Assembly (NCBI GenBank): GCA_038363925.1
Contig: JAQQWL010000009.1
Location: 186,001 to 250,000, forward strand
Length of the DNA stretch: 64,000 nt
Direction of reading: 5' to 3'
Source of the DNA: Apiospora phragmitis
Lineage: Eukaryota; Ascomycota; Sordariomycetes; Amphisphaeriales; Apiosporaceae
Positions 34,003-45,229 of the stretch are shown piece by piece. Numbering within the stretch: the stretch's first letter is position 1; every line of letters starts with the position of its first letter. Made by a program: the position numbers and the translations under genes. The notes beneath the pieces are model-generated. The model worked only from the letters and a program-made list of their open reading frames with translations. It ran no database searches and was not told where the DNA came from.

Positions 34003-35132
34003 AATTAATTTTCTTATAATTAATTTTATACTAACTTTTCTTTTTTAATAAGTATAGAATTAAAAAATAAAGAAAAAAGGTTTAATTTAACGTTTTAAAC
34101 GTTTTAAAATAACCCGAAATTAAATATACGAAAAGCTATAACGATATATTATATTTTAAAATTAACGTTACGTAGTTAACGACGCGGAATTTAATTACGA
34201 TCCGAATTTTTTATAAACTTTCGAAAGCTTTCTAATTTTAAAAAAGAATTAATTATTCGATATATTATTAATTTAAATACGGGATCGTTTTTTCCCCGGT
34301 TAAGTAATATAGAAGATATAGCGAATCGATTATTTAGTTTACGCGACGCGGGACGCGTCGGCGTTAACTAAGCCTTTAACTTTATACGATAATAACTAAA
34401 CCTCCGGACGCGTTTTAACCGAAGAATCGATTATTAAAAAATCTTTTATAAAGATCTTAACGCGTATCGCGCGTAATTTATTTTCGTATAGAATATAATT
34501 AATAAATATAAAATATAAAAGGAAAAGCCTAGGGTAATATAATAAAAAAACCGGGAATAGGTTATAATTATTTAAGGCATCGGATTAAATAGTTACGCCA
34601 TCCCTTCGTATATTATTTTTACCGAGAAAACGCACTTCTCTTCCTAATATAAAAATAGCCTATTACCGAAGGACTAAGTAATCGTAATTATTAAAAATAG
34701 CTAAACTATAAATAAAAGAAGCGAGAACTAAATTCGATACTTTAATTAATATACTAAGTCTTATACGAAAGGTTATTATCGCCTCTTAGTCTTAAACGGC
34801 TACGAAAGCTACTACTTAATAACTTTTAAGCTTTATTACGAAAAGAACTCGATTATTATACTCTATATACCTTTTTATTCGTTACATAAGCTCTAGCCTC
34901 TTAATATCGGCTATTTTCGTATATTAAAAAAAGCGTACGGGAAAAAAATTAAAGGTTTTATACGAGCATATATTACTTATATCTTTAAAAAGGACTTCTT
35001 ACCAGCGTTTTTAAAAGCGTTCTAGGCGACTTTTATCGTTTCGAATATATAAGGAGGCTTTTAAAAAATAAGACTCGTTCCGTATAATCCGGAATATATT
35101 ATTTTATAATTAAATATAAAACTTCACACTTT

Positions 35133-35145
35133 AATACCTCCGGGG
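35133..35145. repeat. 13-bp LINE target-site duplication, left copy
   Basis: AATACCTCCGGGG inside the transposase frame; the second copy is at 36476-36488. Removing the LINE and one copy restores the transposase reading. Confidence 0.85.
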
Positions 35146-36475
35146 GAGCGAGCTTATCCATTTTACTCGAGCGCGAGAAGCTTGTACGCTGCAAGTACGA
35201 CTCGGGGACGCTGCTATCTCGCCGGTAAGCTCTGCGAGATTCCTCGGCGTATGGCTCCATCGGAAACTACAATGGAAGGACTATATCTCTAAAATTAAAG
35301 CGAAAATAGTAACCCAGATATTAACTCTTACCAGGCTCGTAGTATCAGCGTGGGGATGTTCGGTACGAAGGGCGAAAGAGCTCTATACGAAGGTAATACG
35401 CAACGTACTCGTATACGGAGCGTCGGCTTGGCACAAAGTGGCCGATATAGAAAAAGGGCCAGTCCGTAGCTTTATAATAATTTAAAACTCCTGTCTCCGG
35501 ACCGTAATAAGGGTATACAAGGCGACCCCTTAACGTTACTTAGAGATTAAAGCGGTAGTTCCTCCCCTTAACCTTTATTTAAATACAAGGGGCAGCTAGT
35601 TTCGAAATATATATAAAAATTATTAAAAAGCTGCAGCTTTTACGTAACGTTTATATAAAAGCGGTAGAAATTATTAATAAAGAACGTAGCGTAAAAAGGA
35701 AAAGATAAAAAAAACCCTAAGGGGCTATTAATAAAGCCTCTACGACTTTATAACTAAGTAACGATTAATTAGTATTAATTAAATATTAATTAAGCGGTTA
35801 AACGGTCGAATAAACGCTTTAAAAAAATAAGAATAAAAATAGTTTTACGCCGTTATTCTAACGCAAAGCCGCTATAAATTAATTATAAAGTTACTACTAA
35901 ACTAAAAAGCGTACCGTCATTATAACAATATATTTAAATACGAAGCGTCGGATTTAATATAAATACGCACTAAAAGAATAAGATTTAAATTATTCTTATT
36001 TACCTACCGGGTTCTAAACGTCCCGACGCCGCTATATAATTACGATAAAAGGCGGGAAATAATTAAATATTTAATTCTATATTATAAAATTTTTAAAAAA
36101 AACTAAAAATAGCTAATAAAATAACTAATACTTAATCTATTATAAACTCGTCGCGATCTAATAACGTTTACTATAAAAAAAAATACGGCGAAATTAATTA
36201 CTAAATAACTCTTATAAACCGGTTAACTGCCGCTATATAAACTAGTAATAAAGATCGGGGGACCACTTAAACCTAAATAATCTCTTTAAGCCCTAAAATA
36301 AAGGTCGCTAAACTAATAAATAAAAACTAATATAATAACATCGAATACGTAAAATAGATTTTATAATATTAATAACGTATATTTTTAATCTAGCTTCGGC
36401 ACGGTTTATTACATAAAAAACTAAATAAATATACCGAAAGCCTTCGGCCTACGGCGTACTATTAATAATAATAAT
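35146..36475 (+). mobile_element. 5'-truncated Tad-like LINE retrotransposon fragment
   Basis: 1330 bp inserted in the pogo transposase. The first part (35147-35463) is an open, non-RIP segment of reverse transcriptase: SELIHFTRARE, RFLGVWLHRKLQWKDYI, LTRLVVSAWGCSVRRAKELY and LVYGASAWHKVAD. These match the C-terminal reverse-transcriptase region of fungal Tad-clade LINEs. From about 35470 the coding continues (NSCLRTVI-VYKATP, VVPPLNLYLN) but with RIP stops. The 3' end carries a TAA repeat (about 36462-36477), typical of LINE tails. Target duplications flank it. Confidence 0.85.
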
Positions 36476-36488
36476 AATACCTCCGGGG
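36476..36488. repeat. 13-bp LINE target-site duplication, right copy
   Basis: AATACCTCCGGGG directly after the TAA-repeat tail; identical to 35133-35145. Confidence 0.85.
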
Positions 36489-37026
36489 ATATCTTCAGGC
36501 CTATTTATCCCTTAAAAATTAAAACCCTTAAATAACTCGATTAAAGCCTAGTCTAAAACCGAATATATTCGAAACCGTATCGTATAATATTAAAATAACT
36601 TTTCGATATTTATTTTAACTAGTTTTAATTAAATTATAAAGGTTATAACGTAAATTATATACCGAGTTACTCTTTTAAAAGATAAGAACGCGATACTTCG
36701 AAAAATAAATAAAATACTTAGCCGGCGCCGCCGTATAAAAAAAAGGGCTATAAGATAAAGGATCACTTCGTATATAAGCTAAAAAAGACTTATAGTTTTA
36801 AAAAAATATTAATAAACAGTTATAAAACGAATCGCGTCGAAAAATTAATTATACGAGAACGTTTAAAACACGCTTATAACGCTATAAAAATTACGAAAAG
36901 CCCGGGTATAATACGCGTACTTATTAAAATAATATAAAAACCTTTAAAAATAATAATTATTAATATATTTAATTAATTTTAAACGTTATAATTAAATTAA
37001 TTTATAACTTATAAAACTTAATAATA

Positions 37027-37073
37027 AAAAATACGCAGCTCGCTTATATACGCAGCTCGCTTATGAGGTACGT
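37027..37073 (-). repeat. Right terminal inverted repeat of the pogo element
   Basis: 47 bp, reverse complement of the left repeat with transition differences only; sub-repeat ATAAGCGAGCTGCGTAT occurs twice. Followed directly by TA at 37074. Confidence 0.9.
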
Positions 37074-37075
37074 TA
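37074..37075. repeat. TA target-site duplication, right copy
   Basis: Pairs with 33954-33955. Confidence 0.7.
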
Positions 37076-37946
37076 TACATAATAACCAAAAGGGATAACG
37101 GGTGATATGCACCCGCAGCAGTGTTATTAGGTGCCATAAGGGGCGTTTTTATACATCACTTCCAATGTCAACGGACGTTTCTCCGCATGTTTTGAGTACG
37201 GAAATTATCCCATAAAGCTCGCCAAGCTTGATTCCTTGCTTACATCTTGGAATTTCACATCCGGAAAAAGTGAGTATCCCTTTTGAGTGAAGAGCTCTCA
37301 GCCCTGCCTAGCCCAGCCAGCTGCCCTACCGTTTTCCGTTTTTGGTTTTGATGAGACATGCCTGGTCCAGCCCAAGCAGCCGAAACTCTACTGTGAGGGA
37401 GAAATTGGACTATTCTGTCAATATTGAGCTTTCTGCGAATGATCATTACACAGTGGCTTCGGTTGAATTTTTATCATGGCCGATCTCAGACACGAGTAAC
37501 AGAGCCTGTTCCAGCCTTCTTCAGCCTTCAGCTGAAATCCGCCTTCTTTGAGCTATCCAGCTATCGACTTGTACCCAGCAAGTTGGCGCTGTAGAGATTC
37601 ACCAACCAATTGCCACTCCACCGTTGGCTGAATATCTAGAACCTCTAGACTACACTATTATCATCCTGTTGAAATGTGGCACATTAGGATCGCCCTTGAT
37701 AAGATGATCTAGTCTTCGACCTCATGAATTTTGGAAACTAATTACGGTATCAGAGGTTGAGCCAGACCCTGACCATATGTGTTGAATCCCTCATTAAGCT
37801 ACGAGTGCAGATATATAATATTTCTAATCATCGCCTTCTAGGTTGTACTTAGCCAAGATTATCCTCCTGTGTCTGTAACCTTTCCATAAGATATCCTGTT
37901 CTCAAGCCTTCACCTACTTTCATCCATCCCAACACTTCCGGTGACG
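37076..37946. other. Intergenic region right of the transposon
   Basis: 871 bp. Base composition returns to normal at once. No coding region recognised. Confidence 0.5.
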
Positions 37947-38358
37947 ATGGCTACAGACCAGAGGGATGAGGCATCAAAGGCTCTCGGGGCCATGAAGCTC
38001 GCCTCCGAGGTAAGGGCTATTCCTCCCAATTCACCCACCTGCATAACGCACACTTGCTCACAAGTCCCACCAGACGATGCGAAATGCCATATCTTCGGCA
38101 ATACCGGTCGCCAACAACCAGATCTTGACTGTTTCGGTACCTGGTACTATCATCAACTACGAGTAGGGACCCTTTAATATGAAGATTAAAGTGTTAACGG
38201 ATGATATCGAAAAACTCGAGATAGCACTCGGGGGTGCGGAGGGTAAAATCATGCTAATGGTGGTATATGACTACAAGGGAGTGAGTATCACAGACGAAGA
38301 GCGTATGGTGGGCCGTACAGTGCCCAAGAAGGAGAAGGGAGATGCAAGTGAATGGTAA
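37947..38358 (+). pseudogene. Small unrecognised two-exon gene, probably a broken remnant
   Basis: Exon 1 is 37947-38009 (MATDQRDEASKALGAMKLASE), a 64-nt GT-AG intron follows, and exon 2 from 38074 continues TMRNAISSAIPVANNQILTV and VPGTIINYE to TAG at 38164. The same frame stays open after that TAG for another 63 codons (FNMKIKVLTDDIEKLEIAL ... KIMLMVVYDYKGVSITDEE) to TAA at 38356-38358. Both halves look like real protein. The simplest reading is an internally deleted or nonsense-mutated gene. A genuine 51-residue protein is the alternative. I do not recognise the family. Confidence 0.45.
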
Positions 38359-38545
38359 TGGAGTTAAGAGTGCTTGGAACGAAAAGAGGGCCTTGGCCTA
38401 ATCCGATCGGACAATTGAAATATACTGTAAGGGGGCTTATCACCGACCCCGAACAGTCCGGGAACCAGTATATAACAAGTGTTTAGAGACATGAGTTCTT
38501 AAACACACCCCGTGAGCAAAATATCCTTCAGACAATCCTCAGAAG

Positions 38546-39020
38546 ATGGCTACAGAGACTTTGACATCGTACGTCCCGTACCTGCTTGATGGCTTATGTC
38601 TGGTTGTCGGCTCGGCCTTGATCTACACCGGGGTCCTGGGGTCCTTCATAAGCACCCCCAAACGTAAGTGAACAAACACAACTTTCGCCCTCCATGGTCT
38701 TTGAGCTCCCTTGGCTAAGAGTAATGCTTTAAGTAGTGGAAATGTTTGGCCTCGGATCCGCCACACCGGAGGCATCGATACTAATGCCCGCGGCGACCGG
38801 AAGAAATCTTGGGGCCGGGATGTTCGTCTGGATTATGGTACTTCTGGGCGAGCACAAGTCGTTGGGAGCCTTCTTTCTCTGCTGGACCTGGACGGGCATA
38901 GCCGACTTCAAAGTCTTGTACGGACATCCCAAGGCCGAGAAGAGGATGCTTGGGGTTAATGTATGCTACACCGCGGCCCTTGGCGTATTGGGCGCCTTCT
39001 TGATAGGATACGCCCCTTAG
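38546..39020 (+). CDS. DUF4267 family small integral membrane protein
   Basis: Exons 38546-38663 and 38734-39020 with a 70-nt intron; 134 residues, intact. Four hydrophobic segments: YLLDGLCLVVGSALIYTGVL, NLGAGMFVWIMVLL, ALGVLGAFLIGYA and the segment around LGAFFLCWTWTGIADFKVL. The pattern FGLGSATPEAS ... PAATGRNLGAG ... CWTWTGIAD is that of DUF4267, an uncharacterised fungal membrane family. No function is known to me. Confidence 0.8.
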
Positions 39021-39532
39021 ATGATAGCATTCCACATGTAAGGGTAGCCAGATAATAAGACCGTTAACCCGATTACTTCTAAATCGCATTAAGGTGAGGC
39101 TACATGCCGAGCATCAGGCATTATCTGAAGCAGGCACAGTTGGGAAGGAAGTGTAGGACGTGTCCACAGCCTAATGAATTCTTTGTTTGGGTACCTCGAC
39201 TTTTGCTGATTCCTCTTGACAGTCTTTGATGCCTACCTCTTATGCAGGTGTGAGGGGTTGATGGGATGCGTGGCTTCCGTTATGAAAGGCTATTGGGCAG
39301 ATTGTGGAAATAGCCAGCAGGCAATGCCGCACTACGCATCGACTGCAGACCATTACAATCGCCTACGTCTGGTTGGCTGTGAAAGCTGCTCACCGAACGA
39401 CTGGGCAGCCTGACCATTCTCTGCTCAGCAATTCTCTAATGGGGTGTAAGAACCCAAGCAAAGCCAGACAACTATAAATCCATCGTCCCTTTAATCACGG
39501 GCATCATATACATCTGTCCTCTCCCAGTCAGT
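39021..39532. other. Intergenic region
   Basis: 512 bp between two plus-strand genes, containing the presumed promoter of the Clr5-ankyrin gene. A CTATAAATC element is near 39471-39480, about 55 bp before the ATG. Nothing coding. Confidence 0.5.
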
Positions 39533-42500
39533 ATGCAATCCATCCCTGCCGCCGCAATGGCCAAACCTACCCGATGTGCACCGGAGCTTCAGGACTTCGG
39601 AATCTGGCATCAACACGAGGCTCAGCTACGTGACCTGTACTTGGTCAAGAATCAGTCTTTGAAACAAGTCAAGGAGTCGATGGAAAAACGGCCTGGTTGG
39701 CCTGTATTCAAGTAAGACCATGAATATCAGAAGTGATCCTCTTCGAATAGTCGCACTGAGAAAGCGAAGGCTCATTACATACGAAGTCGTGCTTCGCGAT
39801 GTGCTCAGACTCGCCAAAAACCTGACCAAGGATGACTGGCTTGCCATCCAGCGCCATATGGAGAACCGAGCGCGGGCTTTAAAGCGGAGTGAAGTGGTCT
39901 TACACGGCCAAGTCATTAATCAGAAACGTATCACCAAAGCCGCAAAAAGATACAGTCGCCCTGTCCACATTAGAAGAGGTGTGCCCTATCATGCTCAAAA
40001 TACTTTCCCGGGATGGCACTAATCAGCCAGAGTAGCGAGAACTCCAATCCTGCGCGATGGCTTTCGCGTTCGAACGCCACTTTGGCTTTCGCCACGGACA
40101 CTTGGTCCGGATGAAATGGCGTACATCCAGATGGCGGCAATGGCGGACCCGTCGAAGAAAATCACCAGTGCAGCACCCTTAACCCTACCGACAGGCAGCA
40201 ACAGTATATCGCCGAGACCTAAGAATGGTCCTTTGAGCATCCAGGCCGTACTTGAAATACGAACGAATTCACCTTTCAACCAGTTTGCTAACAAGATAAA
40301 GGAGTTTTGTAAGTTGTCATTGATCCTTGTTTTGAGTCCCAGTGTTGACGGATGTGTATTTCAGGGGTATCAACCCTTTTTCCTAACTACGGTGGTACCT
40401 CTTCCACAGGCGCCATAAAAAACGTCTCGCAGCTGGTAAACGACTCTGTACGATTGTCCCTTCCTATTCAAACCGTGATTCCTCGTTATCCCAGTGTCTC
40501 AGGGGGGATGGATTCACCGTTTATTCGAGGAGTTGCCATTCCCCCCCCTGAGACATTCCTTTTATTCCAAAGAGAGTAATACTAACGCCGAGAGTCGTTA
40601 GGTAACCGGTACGGTCGCAGCACATCCGTTTCAGCCAACGGATCGTATCACTACCCAGCACCAGCATCAAGTGTTTGACATCGCGGACAGATCATTCCGG
40701 AATAGCACGGGACAGCTGAAAAGGTTTCCCGGCACCGATGAGTACTTTGGAATTTTGATGAAAGCATGCTACGTGTTTTCGAACAACATCCGGGATCTCG
40801 AGGTGCAGCACGACTTCCTGGATTGGGTTGGGTTAGTTGCGGAAATGAAATTGCTGATGGCGTTCTTTCGCCTTGAGCTTTCGACTGTACTAGCCGTGTG
40901 GGAAAACTCCGTTCTTGCTTCATGGAGCCTGAAGCACGGCAAAGCATTTGTCGTCTTAATTGAGATTGGTCTTGCGATTGACGATGCCCGTTTAATGCGG
41001 TCTCGTCACTCCGGGTATTTCACAATGGCCATCGATTTGGGATTCGGCCGCGCTATGAATTCTGTGTCGTGCTTGCTGAAAGCTGGAGTGTCACCAAACG
41101 CCCACTTCGACCGGCTACTTCTGCATCCAGTCTATGAGCGTAACTGGCACAGCTACTGGACTAACTGTGCCCTTAAACAAGCCGCGACGAACCGCGACGT
41201 TGAGATGATGGAATTCTTGATCACTGCTGGCAACTGCCAATGTGGCATGTTTGACGAGATGTACGGGAATAGTCTGCTCTGTCTGGTGGCAATAAAGGAT
41301 CCAAAAACCGGGCAAACCCCTTCTCTCCGATTTGTGGAAGTACTCATCAACTTGGGTCTGAGAGTCGATTTCCTGCCTGAAGCATCAGAAACTAATATGG
41401 CATTCGGGACGAAGCCCTGGGGCTTGCATGTTCCTGGCAAGCCCAGACTCTTGGTTGATCGCGTTCTTTTCTCGGACGGAGGGGCCAACAGAGAAATTTA
41501 TGAATTTATCGCACGAAAGAGTCAGTGGGCTCAGAACTCCGTCACTGTTTCGGGTAACTTCCTAGCCGCTGAAGGAGGCCCCTTCGAACTTCAATAATAT
41601 CTGTAATCTGCCCCATTACCAGAGCCGATGATAAAAGAAGCGCTGCTTCAAATTGCTTTATCGGAAGCTGCCCACTGGGAAGCCTTGACTGTATTGGAAT
41701 GCTTGCTTCAGTTCGGCGTCAATCCCAACGTGGATACGCTCGTGGCGAGTTCCTCGGACGTAGAGCGTTATCTATGGAGCCCGGTTCACCGGGCGGCTCT
41801 ACAACGGAACCCAACAGCTCTTCGCATACTAATGGGTTATGGAGCCAACATAGCAAGATTCCCGTTACTTCGATGCATGATGCGTAAACGCGTCGCACCA
41901 GAGTCGGAGTATCCCGAGCTAGAAAAGAGGCGAAACCTCACACTCCTGGTGCTCTTTAATGCGGGCGTCACAATTATTATACCGTCAGCGCTTTTCACAT
42001 TGGCAGCTCTCGTTCCTCTCAGACCCGACTATTCCAACAATCAGAGATCCGGTCAAATAAGCCCGTGGATTGAGCATATCGCAAGCTTCAAGCCTGACTA
42101 CGTACTACGTGACAGACTCGAACAACTCGACATTTCTTTTGAGAGAGGGGTGGATGATTGCAACACACTCCATAAATGCGCTACGGCAAGGCTGCAACTT
42201 TGCCACAGCCTCTTACCTGATCCGCAATGGAGTACAAGTCCATTCATTTTCGTCGGACGAATTATGCCTTTTATTTCCTTCATGATATCGTTAACATTGA
42301 CGATATCGGTGATATCGAGGTTATTGGTGATAATATCGGTGACACTACCATGCTTCACGAAGCATTACTTAATGCACACGGGGACCGCTCGAGAATCGTC
42401 AACCTTCTCCTTGAGAACGGTGCTGACATATACGCAACCACCTCGCAAGGTATATCCACCCTTGAGGCCTCCCTCATTTATGTTTATTACAGACAAATGT

Positions 42501-43856
42501 ATTCTTCTGGATTGTCCCAAGAAGCTCGACAAGAGTCCATGGTCATTTTCTGGAAACTCTTTGGACTTATGGGTCCCCGTTATTTCTCCGCTTTAGAGTT
42601 CAAGCAAGAATCTCTCTTGTCATTATTGAATCGCGTGGACAACTCAGACGACAACATATACGCAATATTAGATGCTGGCATAGACATTAACAGCTGCGGA
42701 ATTTTGTCGAGCCTTTCTGCATTGATGTACGCCATTGTAAAATCCCGTACTACGTTGGTAATGCGACTCGTGGAAAGGGGCGCTGATGTCAACCTGCGGA
42801 TAGACTCGCTTCCGCCTCTCCAACAAGACACACAGCAGCCCGAATACAACAACGCCTTACAGGTCGCTTGTGATCACGGAATATACAACTCCGAAGGCCT
42901 TCGCATCATTCAATTTCTACTTGGAAAAGAAGCGGATGTGAACGCATCGCCTACTCAGTGGGGTAAGACTGCCCTGCAGCTAGCAGCGTGTGAAGGGGTA
43001 TTTGGGAGTTGTGACATCGCTTCTGGAGCACGGAGCTGATGTAAATGCAAAGCAAGGCCCTCTCAGTGAGAGGAACGAATATCAAGCCGTGGATATAGCT
43101 GCCGAAATGGGACGCTTGGACATGGTACATTTGCTGGTCAAGGCTGGGGGCCTCAGCGGTATCCCCGGCGCGACAGGCCTGGACGGAGCATTAGTTGCGG
43201 CAAACGAACAAGGCTACACTGGCATTGTGGAATACCTTCAGCAGCACACGCGATATCAGTCCTCCAAAGAGATGTACCAGGTATGCAGAGTACCATCATC
43301 ACCGACCAGGCCAGATGGAACAACGGCCACTTCGAGCTCAATCACCTCATCTGATCGGCTTGATGCCCTATCTGCGAGCAACGAAGTCACAGATGGCATT
43401 AGCGAGGGAAACTGTGATTCAGAGGTCACTGCTATACACTTCCTCTCATTGGAAGCACAAAACTGGAACTTGCCATTTCGCTCCCTTGGATATACGTCAG
43501 ACCAGCCAGGTTCGTCTCATCCGGGACCGCTTCACTCACCCGTTGCCGCTCCCGGTGCGAATCCCTCGGCTCCAGCTCCTAGCGGTGCTGATCCTATGGT
43601 TGTTACACCGGCGGAAAGGGCATTGGAGGATTCTATTCGGGATGAGGTGATGGTATGGATTGCAGCAGGAGATGCTATACCCCCCGAGGGTGCACAGTGG
43701 AAGAGTTATATCAACCGGACCATTCCAGATGATATAAAACGGGGGTGCCAAAGCAATGAAATTGGCATCGACCACGATGGGCCCATGTCTCCTATGACTG
43801 GGGTATTCTGGAATGAATCGAGGAGGCTGATATTGACCAGAACCCTAACTAGGTAG
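39533..43856 (+). CDS. Clr5-domain ankyrin-repeat protein, at least three frame breaks
   Basis: Exons read as 39533-39711, 39761-39978, 40027-40308, 40365-40531, 40602-41553 and 41623 onward; introns of 49, 48, 56, 70 and 69 nt. The start may be 39533 or 39557. An N-terminal Clr5 domain (IWHQHEAQLRDLYLVKNQSL, ITYEVVLRDVLRLAKNLTK) is followed by a long helical region and ankyrin repeats (RIVNLLLENGADIYA, LVMRLVERGADVN, GVVTSLLEHGADVNAK, RLDMVHLLVKAGG). The C-terminus contains VVTPAERALEDSIRDEVM. Frames change near 42140-42150 (G4), 42230-42300 and 42995-42998 (G4). Clr5-ankyrin proteins are common, variable fungal genes of unknown role, possibly regulatory. About 1,280 residues if repaired. 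Confidence 0.65.
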
Positions 43857-45229
43857 TTGTCGGATAGCGGATTTCCTTTCATGGGTATAATGTTTTGTTT
43901 TAGGTATTACCGTAGGAGTTAAGGCTGAATCTGATCACTTAACGCACGCATCAACTATGATTCAACTATACGCAGTGGGATAACCACCTACTAATCACTT
44001 ATACGCTATTCATTTAACGTAGAATAAACGGGGAGTTAACGTTGATCTAGCGACAAACTTTAGTATAACCGTAGTGGAATAGCTAATCTTATCAGGTCGA
44101 CTCTCTTAAGGTATCCGTAAGGCTAATGGGATAAGTAGACCTATCTATTAGTGTGTACACACAACCATCATTAGTATCGAATGTCGGAGCTCTGCATAGC
44201 AACTAGCGTCTGAAGGGATTGACGCAATAAAGCTGTCCGTCCTGTTTCGTCACCGATAATGCTGAGTCCTCAGCAAGCGAGCCAATTGGCCAGCCGTTAT
44301 CTCCGGGCCAGCCGGATTTAAGCCCCTTTTCTCAATGACTTCCTAAATAAAACAACCTGACTCCGTTCACGCCTGGCATAAGTAAGGTGGTGTGTATAGG
44401 GTTATGCTATTCATTCTTTCCTTCTTTCTCCAGGTCATTAATCCGTTACGCAAGTAGGATAGAGTATCTTTCTCATCCCGACAGCCAACTGTACATAGGT
44501 AGGGACGTTTGGTCTTGCAATATCAGACGGGACGCTGCCGAGGCCGGAGCCCGTGAACGACAGCCCGAAGCCCCGGGTAAAAGCTTCCATCTCATTTAAT
44601 CAGCGTAATGCCCTCTCCGTGAACAGCGAAAGCACATATGGGAAAACTCCCGCCATTGCCAACAAGCAGCCTTAGATCGGGATACAGATGGCATTGGCGA
44701 GGTAAGCTATGATCCGACCCGGTGGATGATGTTTCTGCTATACAATTTCTCTCGGTGGCTTAGCCAAGGGAGGTGCGACAGGTTGAACCGGTCGATCATC
44801 GGACCCATTATCTCTGAAACCCCAGTAGTCTAGGTCTTCCTTCCGTTGCAACAATGAACCTTACTTTATAAAAGAAATGAACGTTGAAACGGGAGTCATA
44901 ATTTATCTGCTCAGTGGCCCCACATTGCGCATGTTTCTAGGCTGAGTTTCCTGTCCTCTATGGGCACACACATACTAGACTCATCATCATCAATTCCATT
45001 GGTTTTCTGCCCCAAGCTCGTTTTTATTGCAGTTGCTCATGGACCTGGAAAAGTAACTTGAAGCCAAATCTTCTCCTTTCTCCGATCGCTGCTTAGGACA
45101 AGTTCTCACATAGTAGATCACCCGCTTCGTCTTTTCCTTGGAGGAGACCTCGCCAACGTCAGTCAAGCCACGATCTAAGTAACTACCTAGCCAGCTTCCA
45201 TATTACCACACCACCCAGATTCTTTCACG
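43857..45229. other. Intergenic region
   Basis: 1373 bp, no coding sequence recognised. Short frames present have no family resemblance. Confidence 0.5.

Larger units (their letters stand above)
34500..36930 (+). pseudogene. Pogo-family transposase remnant, split by the LINE
   Basis: Read conceptually on the plus strand with many RIP stops. 34560-35132 matches the DDE region of fungal pogo/Fot1 transposases: a stretch like IQGI...AIPSYIIF, RLLVLNGYESY, then PLNIGYFRILKKAYG, FLPAFLKAF, SNI-GGF, LVPYNPEYII and KLHTLIPPG. The frame resumes after the LINE at 36489 with the C-terminal part (SSGLFIP, NRIV, LSRRRRIKKR). The N-terminal DNA-binding part (34003-34500) is too degraded to read. It cannot encode protein. 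Confidence 0.75.
33956..37073. mobile_element. Pogo/Fot1-type (Tc1/mariner) DNA transposon, RIP-degraded, with nested LINE
   Basis: 3118 bp bounded by 47-bp inverted repeats starting ACGTACC and flanked by TA on both sides. Without the nested LINE and one copy of its duplication the element is about 1.78 kb, the usual size of fungal Fot1/Pot2-like elements. The interior is extremely AT-rich with CpG retained but CpA and TpG nearly absent, which is the RIP signature. Despite many stops, the transposase can be followed, for example NIGYFRILKKAYGKKIKG and FKKDFLPAFLKAF before the LINE, and PPG / SSGLFIP ... NKILSRRRRIKKR after it. Confidence 0.9.

Noticed and set aside
33956..37073. AT-rich block as a centromere fragment or mitochondrial insertion
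   Set aside because: Transposon ends, transposase and LINE sequences explain it, and CpG retention with CpA loss indicates RIP.
40020..40022. In-frame TAA in the Clr5-ankyrin gene as another nonsense codon
   Set aside because: A 48-nt GT-AG intron (39979-40026, donor GTGTGC, acceptor ATCAG) removes it and keeps the frame.
41554..41622. Two in-frame TAA codons in the ankyrin part of the same gene
   Set aside because: They lie in a 69-nt intron starting GTAACT and ending CCAG; the frame continues correctly into the next exon.
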